Shown: positions 1-7,315, counted from the first letter of the stretch. The stretch is DNA of 10,108 nt from Bacillota bacterium (GCA_023428885.1 JAEYWQ010000170.1:1-10108), one strand, 5' to 3'. Notes: generated by a model not told the origin, from the letters alone. Numbers and translations are program-made.

Positions 1-187
1 TCACAGTGATTTCTGCCTTCTGTTTTACTTCCGCACGTTCAACACGGTAGGTCTTGTTCGGTCTTCTTCTCTTAAATGATGACCTTTCAGAAGTTTTCTC
101 AGAAACTCTTTCATTTGTTCTATTAGAGATATTTTCCTGTTTACTTCCTTCTACATTCGTACCTTTACTATTTTCTTTTCCTATCAA
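1..187 (-). CDS. N-terminal fragment of an unidentified gene, possibly ribonuclease J (partial)
   Basis: Sixty-two codons are open from a TTG start at 187-185 to the window edge; the gene continues outside. The start is set by a strong Shine-Dalgarno, GGAGGTG, at 199-193, five bases upstream of the TTG. The visible protein begins (M)IGKENSKGTNVEG and is a polar, low-complexity, basic tail rich in Lys, Arg, Glu, Ser and Asn, with an arginine/lysine patch (FKRRRPNK) around residues 38-45. It has no signal peptide or membrane segment. No catalytic domain is visible. In related clostridia, as I recall, the gene after the ireB-ruvX-DUF1292-fur run is often RNase J, whose clostridial members can carry such a basic N-terminal extension before the metallo-beta-lactamase domain. 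That identification is inferred from context only. The 64-bp gap to fur holds a TATAAT at 244-239 but no good -35, so read-through from fur is more likely. Confidence 0.55.
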   Translation of the reverse strand, partial: MIGKENSKGTNVEGSKQENISNRTNERVSEKTSERSSFKRRRPNKTYRVERAEVKQKAEITV

Positions 188-251
188 AATTGCACCTCCA
201 AAATAATATTTATGTAATTTCGTAGTGCAAACGTATGAATTATACTCTTAA

Positions 252-707
252 TCAAGCTTTTTGTGCTCTACAAGCACTGCAAATTCCATAGAGTTTTAAG
301 TCATGATTCTCAACTAAAAAGCCCATGGTTTCTTGAATCTTGTCTTCTAATTTTTCCAACAAATCATCTTGAAAGGTTAATACTTGCCCACACTCAAGAC
401 ATATCAAGTGGTGGTGGTGGTGAGGGCTGGTTTCTTGACCTACCTTTCCAATTTCATATCGGATATAGCCATCATTTAAATTTAAACTATCTATTAATTT
501 TAAGTCCGATAAGACTTGAATGGTACGATATACCGTTGCAAGCCCGATTTCTGGATACATCTCTTTTACACAATCATAGATTTCTTCCGCGGTTAAGTGC
601 TCATCCGGTCGATTACTAAGCACTTCTAATATCGCTATGCGCTGTGTTGTGACCTTTAGTCCATTCTCTTTCAACAGCGTTTTAAATCTTTCTTGCATAT
701 CCGTCAT
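252..707 (-). CDS. Fur-family metal- or peroxide-responsive transcriptional regulator
   Basis: A 151-residue DNA-binding repressor of the Fur/PerR/Zur family. The N-terminal winged helix (about 10-80) carries the family stretch PEIGLATVYRTIQVL. The C-terminal metal and dimer domain has a five-histidine run (about 96-100), CLEC (C103, C106) and CSAC (C143, C146), the two CxxC pairs of the structural zinc site. H37 matches a regulatory-site ligand of Bacillus PerR, and E85 sits where Fur has Glu and PerR has Asp. The position of PerR Asp104 is Thr111, matching neither, so the subtype is unclear. I chose ATG at 707: the upstream in-frame GTG at 719 overlaps the only good Shine-Dalgarno (GGAG, 722-719) and so cannot be the start. 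ATG at 698 is a possible alternative. The gene lies 66 bp after the DUF1292 gene, on the same strand, and probably in one transcript. Confidence 0.93.
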   Translation of the reverse strand: MTDMQERFKTLLKENGLKVTTQRIAILEVLSNRPDEHLTAEEIYDCVKEMYPEIGLATVYRTIQVLSDLKLIDSLNLNDGYIRYEIGKVGQETSPHHHHHLICLECGQVLTFQDDLLEKLEDKIQETMGFLVENHDLKLYGICSACRAQKA

Positions 708-773
708 CCCATCACCCACTCCATAATTAATTCATACTGTCTGCGTACTGCATCATCATAATCAATGTTAATG

Positions 774-1052
774 TTAGATAATTTCGGTATCATCTAACAG
801 TTCTTCAAAAATATTTGCAATTAATTCTAATTCCTTTTCATCTTCTACCATATCGTAGATTGCTTCCTCGTCTTCTGTATTCGAGATATCCTTCAAAATA
901 TAAGCATCAACTTCTTCTTCATCATCTACATCTTCGGTAACTAACAAGTAGTTAACACCGTTTAATTTCGTTTGTTCTACAACACAAAATACCACATCTT
1001 CACCATCTTCTGTGGTAAAGTTGATCTTTTGAAACATCTCATCATTATCCAT
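774..1052 (-). CDS. DUF1292 family protein (YrzB-like)
   Basis: A 92-residue, very acidic protein, full length for the DUF1292 family. It shows the family pattern: an early FTTEDGEDVVFCVVEQ strand region (about 12-27), a NYLLV core (about 34-38), an acidic run DVDDEEEVDAYIL (about 41-53), and a C-terminal helix rich in Glu and Leu ending ELLDDTEII. There is no signal peptide or membrane segment, so it is probably cytosolic. The molecular function of the family is unknown. It follows ruvX by 42 bp and has a clear Shine-Dalgarno, AGAGGT, four bases before its ATG. The order ireB-ruvX-DUF1292 matches yrzL-yrrK-yrzB of Bacillus subtilis, which supports the call. Confidence 0.9.
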   Translation of the reverse strand: MDNDEMFQKINFTTEDGEDVVFCVVEQTKLNGVNYLLVTEDVDDEEEVDAYILKDISNTEDEEAIYDMVEDEKELELIANIFEELLDDTEII

Positions 1053-1094
1053 ATATACCTCTTACTAAATTCAATTTTATAAGTTCTTACTAAG

Positions 1095-1529
1095 TTATAC
1101 TTTTTCCTTATTCGATAAAAAGTCTAGATATCCTTGCAAAATAATTACCGCAGCAAGCTTATCCACAACTTGCATCTTCTTCTCTAAAGATACTTCACCG
1201 TAATTTAAAACCTGATGTGCCGATACCGTGGTTAAGCGTTCATCCCAAAGAATGACTTCTAAGCCTGTACGCTTACGCAACATCTCGGCAAATTCTTCTG
1301 ATTTTTGTGCACGCGTGCCAATGGTATTATCCATGTTCTTAGGATAGCCCAGCACAATACGGTCTACTTCATACTCTTTAATCAGTTCCTCTATTCGTGC
1401 AAGTGTCTGCCGTAGTTTAGTCTCTTGCTTCCTGCGAATCGTCTCTACGCCCTGTGCAGTAATATGCAAGCTATCACTAACAGCCACACCTACGGTTACG
1501 GAACCATAATCTAGCCCAAGAATTCTCAT
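1095..1529 (-). CDS. ruvX: RuvX/YqgF family RNase H-fold nuclease (pre-16S rRNA maturation factor)
   Basis: A 144-residue protein, full length for YqgF/RuvX. Family motifs are all present: [15 protein letters not shown] at 5-19 (first catalytic Asp, D7), the [15 protein letters not shown] segment near 57-71, WDERLTT at 95-101, and [15 protein letters not shown] near 122-136, which supplies another acidic residue (D123). The family was named as a putative Holliday junction resolvase, while the E. coli member has been linked to processing of the 16S rRNA 5' end; both are family knowledge, not visible here. The ATG at 1529 lies nine bases after the ireB stop, and its Shine-Dalgarno (AGGAAG) overlaps that stop codon, so the two genes are probably translationally coupled. 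No missing catalytic residue is seen. Confidence 0.95.
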   Translation of the reverse strand: MRILGLDYGSVTVGVAVSDSLHITAQGVETIRRKQETKLRQTLARIEELIKEYEVDRIVLGYPKNMDNTIGTRAQKSEEFAEMLRKRTGLEVILWDERLTTVSAHQVLNYGEVSLEKKMQVVDKLAAVIILQGYLDFLSNKEKV

Positions 1530-1538
1530 GTTATCTTC

Positions 1539-1808
1539 CTATCTCTTATCCTTTAAGTGATTCTTGATATAATCATTCAATAACTCTTCCAATATCTCAT
1601 CACGTTCTACCTTCATAATTAAGCTTCTAGCGCTTCTGTGATTCGTAATGTAAGTAGGATCTCCGGACATAATGTATCCAACAATTTGATTTACAGGATT
1701 GTAGCCCTTTTCTGTCAAAGCAAGATATACAATATCGATAACATCCTTAACCACCATCTCTGGCTGTTTTTGAACTCTAAAATACTGTGTATTATTCATC
1801 TCTTGCAT
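1539..1808 (-). CDS. ireB: IreB family regulatory phosphoprotein (UPF0297, YrzL-like)
   Basis: An 89-residue protein of normal length for the family. It has the highly conserved core EKGYNPVNQIVGYIMSGDPTYIT (about 33-55) followed by NHRSARSLIMKVERDEILEELL. In Enterococcus faecalis IreB is a small cytosolic protein phosphorylated by the Ser/Thr kinase IreK and acts as a negative regulator in cephalosporin resistance; whether that applies in this organism is inference. The start at 1808 is supported by AAAGG nine bases upstream; the second ATG (1799) has no well-spaced Shine-Dalgarno. It begins the conserved ireB-ruvX-DUF1292 block. The gene usually found upstream in Bacillus, alaS, is absent and mtaB takes its place, 93 bp away. 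That 93-bp gap shows no convincing promoter or terminator. Confidence 0.95.
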   Translation of the reverse strand: MQEMNNTQYFRVQKQPEMVVKDVIDIVYLALTEKGYNPVNQIVGYIMSGDPTYITNHRSARSLIMKVERDEILEELLNDYIKNHLKDKR

Positions 1809-1901
1809 CCAATCACGCCTTTCTAGGAACTGTCATAAACGATTACAAAACTAACTGTCGTTCGCATCTTATTCTTATCATAATACAAACGTTCGAAAAT
1901 T

Positions 1902-3278
1902 TCAATCTATTATTTCGGAAAGCAAAATATCATCCTTCAAAAATCCGACAGTTTTTACCGAAATCAACTCATTGGTAAGAATGTTTTCTTCTGATAGCGC
2001 GATTCGAACATAGCGTTGATTATGTCCGATCATATAGGTTTTTCCCTCCATAGTAACCTTTTCCTCTGTTAAAATTATTTCTTCTGTATTGATAAATTGC
2101 TCTAAATAATTTTTTCTTAACCTACGCTCTAAGTCAATTAATACTTCACTTCTTTTATGTTTTTGCTCTTCTTGTACCTGACCATCCATAGACTCTGCTT
2201 TCGTCCCCTTCCGCTTGGAATACTGGAAGATATGCATCTGAGCAAAGCCCACTTTCTCTAAGAACTGTCTTGTAATTTCGAATTCTTCTACTGTTTCCTG
2301 AGGGAAACCTACAATAACATCAGTAGTAATCGCTGGCTTGTCATAATATTTTCTGATTAGTTGACAACCTTGATAGTATTCCTCACTGCTATACTTACGA
2401 TTCATACGTTTTAAGGTCTCATCACATCCGCTTTGTAAAGATAAATGAAAATGAGGACAAACTTTCTCGAAGCTTACTAAAGTTTTGACAAAGTTTTCAG
2501 TTATTATTCTTGGCTCTAAGGAACCAAGTCGAATTCTTTCCAATCCTTTGATGCTATTTAACTTTTCAATGAGTAAAAGTAATGGCATGCTTCCATCTAA
2601 AGCCTTTAAACTAGCCTGTTCAGTTACTGTCTTTGTATCTAATCCAAAGGATGAGATATGAATTCCTGTTAAAACAACCTCCTTGTAGCCATTTTCCACC
2701 AGACGTTCTACCTCATTACAGATATCCTCTTCCTTACGAGAACGAATCCTTCCCCTGGTATAAGGTATGATACAGTAACTGCAAAATTGATTACAGCCAT
2801 CTTGTATTTTGATATAAGCTCTTGTCTTCTCTTTCACTGACTGAATACTTAGTTCTTCATAATATCCATCTTCTGCAATATCAAGGATGTCATAAGCATC
2901 CTTATCTGTATAATAACGATTGACAATTGATACGATATCTTTCTTTCGATTATTACCAATCACTAAGTCAATCGCTGTGTCCTCTAATAATACTTCTTTC
3001 GCAGCCTGTACATAACATCCTACTGCGATAACCACTGCTTCGTTATTCTTTTTCTTTGCTTTGTGAAGCATCTGACGTGATTTTCTATCTGCAATATTTG
3101 TTACTGTACAAGTATTTACCACATATATATCTGCAATATCATCAAAGCTTACGATTGTCGCGTTCGCTTGCTCGAACAGCTGCTCCATTGCTTCCGTTTC
3201 ATAGGAATTAACTTTACATCCTAAAGTTAAAAATGCGATCTTTTTCCCTTCAAGATAATTATATTCATTGTCTAACAT
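1902..3278 (-). CDS. mtaB: tRNA (N6-threonylcarbamoyladenosine-37-C2) methylthiotransferase MtaB
   Basis: A 458-residue radical-SAM enzyme that adds a methylthio group to t6A37 of ANN-decoding tRNAs. The N-terminal UPF0004 domain has its three cluster cysteines in LGCKVNSYE (C21), NTCTVT (C57) and GCYVQ (C88). The radical-SAM domain has CNQFCSYC (C162, C166, C169) followed by IIPYTRGRIRSR, then GCDETLKRMNRKY and TDVIVGFPQET. A TRAM-like tail occupies roughly the last 60 residues. LGCKVNSYETE and CSYCIIPYTRGR fit MtaB better than MiaB or RimO. I prefer ATG at 3278: the in-frame GTG at 3290 lies inside the apparent Shine-Dalgarno AAAGGTG. It is transcribed away from the HPr-like gene. The divergent gap (3279-3366) shows no strong minus-strand promoter. 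Confidence 0.95.
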   Translation of the reverse strand: MLDNEYNYLEGKKIAFLTLGCKVNSYETEAMEQLFEQANATIVSFDDIADIYVVNTCTVTNIADRKSRQMLHKAKKKNNEAVVIAVGCYVQAAKEVLLEDTAIDLVIGNNRKKDIVSIVNRYYTDKDAYDILDIAEDGYYEELSIQSVKEKTRAYIKIQDGCNQFCSYCIIPYTRGRIRSRKEEDICNEVERLVENGYKEVVLTGIHISSFGLDTKTVTEQASLKALDGSMPLLLLIEKLNSIKGLERIRLGSLEPRIITENFVKTLVSFEKVCPHFHLSLQSGCDETLKRMNRKYSSEEYYQGCQLIRKYYDKPAITTDVIVGFPQETVEEFEITRQFLEKVGFAQMHIFQYSKRKGTKAESMDGQVQEEQKHKRSEVLIDLERRLRKNYLEQFINTEEIILTEEKVTMEGKTYMIGHNQRYVRIALSEENILTNELISVKTVGFLKDDILLSEIID

Positions 3279-3366
3279 TATTATTTTCACCTTTCTGCTT
3301 CTTAAATACTATCCAAAAACTAGAAAATCTAAGACTTAACCGTTTCATTTTTCGCCACTTTGTATA

Positions 3367-3395
3367 TTGACATTTCACGGTTTAGTGGGTAGTAT
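3367..3395 (+). promoter_or_regulatory. Sigma-A type promoter for the HPr-like gene
   Basis: A perfect -35 box TTGACA (3367-3372), a 17-base spacer and a -10 box TAGTAT (3390-3395). Transcription should start near 3401-3403, leaving a leader of about 80 bases. This also rules out the in-frame upstream ATG at 3400 as the gene start. Confidence 0.85.
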
Positions 3396-3480
3396 ATAGA
3401 TGTGGATGGGTTTCCTATGTATTCCATCATTCGCTTTAACTTGGGGTTACCAAATTACAACTATAAAGGAGGAATTTCAC

Positions 3481-3714
3481 ATGAAAACAGTTAAAATTTC
3501 TTTAAACTCAATTGATAAGGTAAAATCATTCGTTAATGATGTAACTAAGTTTGATTCAGACTTTGATTTAGTATCTGGAAGATATGTGATCGACGCTAAG
3601 TCCATTATGGGTATCTTCAGTTTAGATTTATCTAAGCCAATCGACTTAAGCATTCATGGTGAAGAGAACATGGATACTATCCTTGCAATCTTAAAACCTT
3701 ACATCGTTGAGTAA
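3481..3714 (+). CDS. HPr-like (Crh-like) protein lacking the active-site histidine
   Basis: A 77-residue protein that aligns without gaps to Bacillus HPr over its core: KFDSDFDL (23-30) matches KYDADVNL, and AKSIMGIFSLDL (39-50) matches LKSIMGVMSLGI. The serine that HPr kinase phosphorylates (Ser46 of HPr) is kept as Ser41. The loop that normally reads GIHARPAT reads NSIDKVKS here, so the His15 that carries phosphate in the PTS is missing (Ser10 falls there). By family logic it cannot be a sugar-PTS phosphocarrier. A regulatory role like that of Crh, which also lacks this His, is inference. The start at 3481 follows AAAGGAGG (3465-3472) by eight bases, an ideal spacing. It is the only plus-strand gene in the window, with its own promoter (3367-3395) and terminator (3756-3787). 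Confidence 0.85.
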   Translation: MKTVKISLNSIDKVKSFVNDVTKFDSDFDLVSGRYVIDAKSIMGIFSLDLSKPIDLSIHGEENMDTILAILKPYIVE

Positions 3715-3733
3715 TTAATTCAGATTATTAAGT

Positions 3734-3750
3734 GTTCCTTAATAAGGAAC
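3734..3750. repeat. Short palindrome after the HPr-like gene
   Basis: GTTCCTTA and TAAGGAAC form a perfect inverted repeat around one central base, 20 bases past the HPr-like stop codon and just before the terminator. As RNA it would give a small hairpin. It may protect the 3' end, act as a protein site, or be incidental. Confidence 0.6.
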
Positions 3751-3755
3751 AACAT

Positions 3756-3787
3756 AAAGAGTGGAGCAATTTCTCTACTCTTTTTTT
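3756..3787 (+). terminator. Intrinsic terminator of the HPr-like gene
   Basis: An 11-bp stem (AAAGAGTGGAG at 3756-3766 with CTCTACTCTTT at 3773-3783, one G-T pair) with a six-base loop, followed by a run of seven T at 3781-3787. It lies 41 bases after the stop codon. On the minus strand the same stem is followed only by ATGTTGTT, so it is at best a weak terminator for thiI. Confidence 0.9.
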
Positions 3788-3805
3788 GCGTCTTACCTAA
3801 TTCAT

Positions 3806-3835
3806 CGGTAGGAAATTATGTTCAATTCCCTACCG
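3806..3835. repeat. Inverted repeat 3' of thiI
   Basis: CGGTAGGAAATT (3806-3817) pairs with AATTCCCTACCG (3824-3835) with one mismatch and a six-base loop. It lies 42 bases past the thiI stop on the minus strand. No T-run follows on that strand, so it is not a standard intrinsic terminator, although it may define the transcript end with the stem at 3756-3783. Its right arm and flank resemble the 46-bp repeats at 5118-5235. Confidence 0.6.
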
Positions 3836-3877
3836 AAGCCAAGATATAACGTAATAAGTAAAAGATGTACAAATCTA

Positions 3878-5055
<1,178 letters not shown>

Positions 5056-5117
5056 TTTTCCTCCATTCAGTCTAAGTCTTAGCTTAGCACCTCTTTTATC
5101 TATTCAAATCAATTTTG

Positions 5118-5235
5118 TTCACAGTGAAAAGGCATCTTAACTACCGATATCATAGCAAGATATATCACAGTGAAAGGGTATCTTACCTACCGATTTCATA
5201 GCAAGATATTTCACAGTTACAGGGTATCTTACTTA
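5118..5235. repeat. 46-bp tandem repeat, about 2.6 copies, between nifS and thiI
   Basis: Unit 1 is 5118-5163 and unit 2 is 5164-5209, identical at 41 of 46 positions. A third partial copy, 5210-5235, matches unit 2 at 22 of 26 positions and runs into the nifS stop codon. Each unit begins TTCACAG or ATCACAG, contains CTACCGAT and ends ATAGCAAGATAT. There are no spacers between units, so it is not a CRISPR. It fills most of the 177-bp gap before thiI. No clear promoter is seen within it. Confidence 0.9.
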
Positions 5236-6420
5236 CTTCCTTGAAAATCTTCGAAGCATAGGCAATAATTCTTTCACGGCTTCAATGGCATAATCCACTT
5301 GTTCCTTAGTAGTATTTACAGAAAAACTAAAACGTAAAGTGGAATCCAATAATTCCTTTTTCACACCAATCGCGATTAAGGATCCGCTTAAAGCAGGATG
5401 GTTGGAAGAGCATGCAGAGCCAGATGACACATAAACACCTTTTTCTTCTAAGGCGTGTAATAGAACCTCTGCTCGAATTCCAGCAAAACTTGCACTTAGA
5501 ACATGAGGTGCAGTCTTTGCAAGAGCTTCCGCTTTACTTAAGGTCGTATCATTAGCATAGATTGCATTCATTGTTACACCTTCTAACTGCTCTAATCCTT
5601 CTATTAACCTTTGTTTCAGAGTGTAAAGATGTGCAACTTTTTCTTCATGATCAGTATAGATCTCACGAACCGCCACGGCTAAACCGGCAATCGCAGGAAC
5701 ATTCTCTGTACCAGAGCGGAAGTTCTTCTGCTGCCCACCACCATGAAGGATAGGTTTTAGCTTAACTTTATCTTTAATATATAAAAATCCACTGCCTTTT
5801 GGCCCATGGAACTTATGACCACTAACAGACATCACATCAATGCCTTCACGCTTTGGATAAATCTTATATTTACCAAAGGCCTGAATTGCATCTGTGTGAA
5901 AAATAATGTCTGACTTTTTCTCTTTTACCGCTTTGCTAAGAGAAGCTATATCTTGCACTGCTCCAACTTCATTATTTACATACATGATGGAAACTAAGAT
6001 GGTATCCTCACAGATTTCCTGAAGCAGCTCCTCTTTATTCACTTGCCCATTCTCATCCACTGAGATAAAAGAGATACGAAATCCGAATTCCTCTAACATC
6101 AGTAAAGGATTGTATACAGAAGGATGTTCAATCTTCGTTGATATAATATGCTTTCCAGCTCTTTGATTGGCTAACGCAATCCCAATCAGCGCCATATTAT
6201 TCGATTCCGTACCACCAGAAGTAAAGATAATTTCCTTTGCTTCCACTTTTAATGTTTTAGCGATTCGTTCTTTTGCATCCTTGATATATCGTTCAGCCTC
6301 CATGCCCTTGATATGCATCGAAGACGGATTCCCATAATTTTTCTCAAGTGACTCTACTACAACTTCACAGACTGCATTACTAGCCTGAGTCGTCGCAGCA
6401 TTATCTAAATATGCTTCCAT
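5233..6420 (-). CDS. Cysteine desulfurase (NifS/IscS family)
   Basis: A 395-residue PLP enzyme that removes sulfur from cysteine and passes it on as a protein persulfide. Visible features: YLDNAATT at 4-11, TSGGTESNN at 67-75, the ring-stacking histidine in IEHPSVYNP (H99), HTDAIQ with D177, the PLP lysine in SGHKFHGPKG (K203), RSGTEN at 235-240, and the catalytic cysteine in SSGSACSS (C337). Length is normal. I start at ATG 6420, the usual family N-terminus; AAAGG lies 13 bases upstream, which is long. A longer in-frame ATG at 6471 lies inside an inverted repeat, without a ribosome site, and gives a non-family extension. It is followed by thiI, so it is probably the dedicated sulfur donor for 4-thiouridine, as reported for the Bacillus NifZ-ThiI pair. 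Iron-sulfur cluster work cannot be excluded. Confidence 0.95.
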   Translation of the reverse strand: MEAYLDNAATTQASNAVCEVVVESLEKNYGNPSSMHIKGMEAERYIKDAKERIAKTLKVEAKEIIFTSGGTESNNMALIGIALANQRAGKHIISTKIEHPSVYNPLLMLEEFGFRISFISVDENGQVNKEELLQEICEDTILVSIMYVNNEVGAVQDIASLSKAVKEKKSDIIFHTDAIQAFGKYKIYPKREGIDVMSVSGHKFHGPKGSGFLYIKDKVKLKPILHGGGQQKNFRSGTENVPAIAGLAVAVREIYTDHEEKVAHLYTLKQRLIEGLEQLEGVTMNAIYANDTTLSKAEALAKTAPHVLSASFAGIRAEVLLHALEEKGVYVSSGSACSSNHPALSGSLIAIGVKKELLDSTLRFSFSVNTTKEQVDYAIEAVKELLPMLRRFSRK

Positions 6421-6441
6421 TTTAATACCATTGCCTTTCAA

Positions 6442-6479
6442 ATTGTGAGATGTTATCAGCATGAATAACATCTCACAAT
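6442..6479. repeat. Perfect 15-bp inverted repeat between rsmE and nifS
   Basis: ATTGTGAGATGTTAT (6442-6456) is matched exactly by ATAACATCTCACAAT (6465-6479), with an eight-base loop. It lies 25 bases past the rsmE stop and ends four bases before the likely nifS Shine-Dalgarno (AAAGG, 6438-6434). No T-run follows on either strand, so it is not a standard terminator. It could be an RNA hairpin that sets stability or translation of nifS, or an operator. Confidence 0.9.
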
Positions 6480-6504
6480 ATATATCATAGTTTTTAATCC
6501 AATA

Positions 6505-7245
6505 TTACTCTTCTAATGCAAACATCAGGTTTGACAAGATTGTAAGCCCTGCTGTTTCCGTTCTTAAGATTCTCTTCCCAAGCGTAATTGCTTCAATTCC
6601 AGCCGCCTTCGCAACTTCCACTTCGTCTACTTCAAAGCCCCCCTCTGGGCCAATAAAGATACCGATACTCTTCTTTTCTTTACAAATATCGATTAATTCC
6701 TTGGTACGTGAAATTCCAGTTGCACACTCATAAGGCAAAAGTGCGATGTCTAATTCCTTCGCTTTATTGATTGCCTGCTGATAAGTCATAACTTCGCTAA
6801 CAGTTGGTATAATTCCACGCATGGACTGTTTTGCAGCCCCCTCAGAGATCGATTGCCAGCGTTCTAATTTCTTCTGTTCTTTCTTTTTATCTTCAAGTTT
6901 TACAATTGTACGCTTCATCATCACCGGAATCACTTCAAAAGCTCCTAGTTCTACTGCCTTTTGAATAATCAATTCCATCTTGTCCTTCTTTGGCAAGCCC
7001 TGAAATAGATAAATCTTTGCTTTTAATTCCGACTCAGATTCTTTCTTCTCCTGGATCTCTACCGTGATCTTGGAATCACAAATCTTTGTTATTATACAAT
7101 AAAATTCCTGGCCTTGTCCATTGCAAATAACTAACTTCTCGCCAAGCTTCATTCTCAACACATTCTTAATGTGATTCACATCCCCACCGGTCACATGAAT
7201 TACATTCTCTTCAATTGAAGAATTATCTACATAAAAACGATACAT
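6505..7245 (-). CDS. rsmE: 16S rRNA (uracil-1498-N3)-methyltransferase RsmE
   Basis: A 246-residue SPOUT methyltransferase that uses S-adenosylmethionine to make m3U1498 in 16S rRNA. The N-terminal PUA-like domain holds HVTGGDVNHIKNVLRMKLGE (17-36). The SPOUT domain has QGLPKKDKMELIIQKAVELG (82-101), EGAAKQSMR (135-143), the cofactor loop IGPEGGF (198-204) and LGKRILRTETA (222-232) of the knotted C-terminus. Length is normal and no motif is missing. The ATG at 7245 has AGAGGA eight bases upstream. In many Firmicutes rsmE follows prmA; here prmA is not present and rsmE has its own strong promoter (7287-7315). It is the first gene of a likely rsmE-nifS-thiI unit. Confidence 0.96.
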   Translation of the reverse strand: MYRFYVDNSSIEENVIHVTGGDVNHIKNVLRMKLGEKLVICNGQGQEFYCIITKICDSKITVEIQEKKESESELKAKIYLFQGLPKKDKMELIIQKAVELGAFEVIPVMMKRTIVKLEDKKKEQKKLERWQSISEGAAKQSMRGIIPTVSEVMTYQQAINKAKELDIALLPYECATGISRTKELIDICKEKKSIGIFIGPEGGFEVDEVEVAKAAGIEAITLGKRILRTETAGLTILSNLMFALEE

Positions 7246-7286
7246 AAGTAGTCCTCTCTTTATCCACGTCCTAGCACTGGAAACCT

Positions 7287-7315
7287 ATTATATCACAAGT
7301 AATCTGAGTTTGCAA
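7287..7315 (-). promoter_or_regulatory. Sigma-A type promoter for rsmE-nifS-thiI
   Basis: Read on the minus strand: TTGCAA (7315-7310), a 17-base spacer, then a consensus TATAAT (7292-7287). Transcription should start near 7280, leaving about 35 untranslated bases before rsmE. Confidence 0.8.

Noticed and set aside
239..244. TATAAT on the minus strand before the TTG-started gene as a promoter
   Set aside because: The sequence 17-18 bases upstream (AGCACA or GAGCAC) does not resemble a -35 box and there is no extended -10.
263..619. Plus-strand open frame of 118 codons opposite fur, and similar frames opposite thiI and the ABC-F gene
   Set aside because: They are antisense shadows of conserved genes, with no ribosome sites or recognisable protein features.
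1851..1895. LexA (SOS) box: CGAAC-N4-GTTAG and CGAACGTTTG on the minus strand before ireB
   Set aside because: Neither matches the Gram-positive CGAAC-N4-GTTCG consensus fully, and no clear promoter overlaps them.
3338..3388. Nested inverted repeats AACCGT...ACGGTT and CCACT...AGTGG around the HPr-like promoter as an operator
   Set aside because: The arms are only 5-6 bp and 24-33 bases apart; such matches are expected by chance.
3400..3480. In-frame extension of the HPr-like gene to ATG 3400, adding 27 residues that look slightly like a signal peptide
   Set aside because: The promoter places the transcript start at about this ATG, there is no ribosome site before it, and a perfect AAAGGAGG precedes ATG 3481, where HPr similarity begins.
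5118..5235. CRISPR array
   Set aside because: The 46-bp units are directly adjacent with no unique spacers, there are too few copies, and no cas genes are near.
6421..6471. Longer nifS start at 6471
   Set aside because: The ATG lies inside the 15-bp inverted repeat without a ribosome site, and the family N-terminus (YLDNAATT) begins just after ATG 6420.
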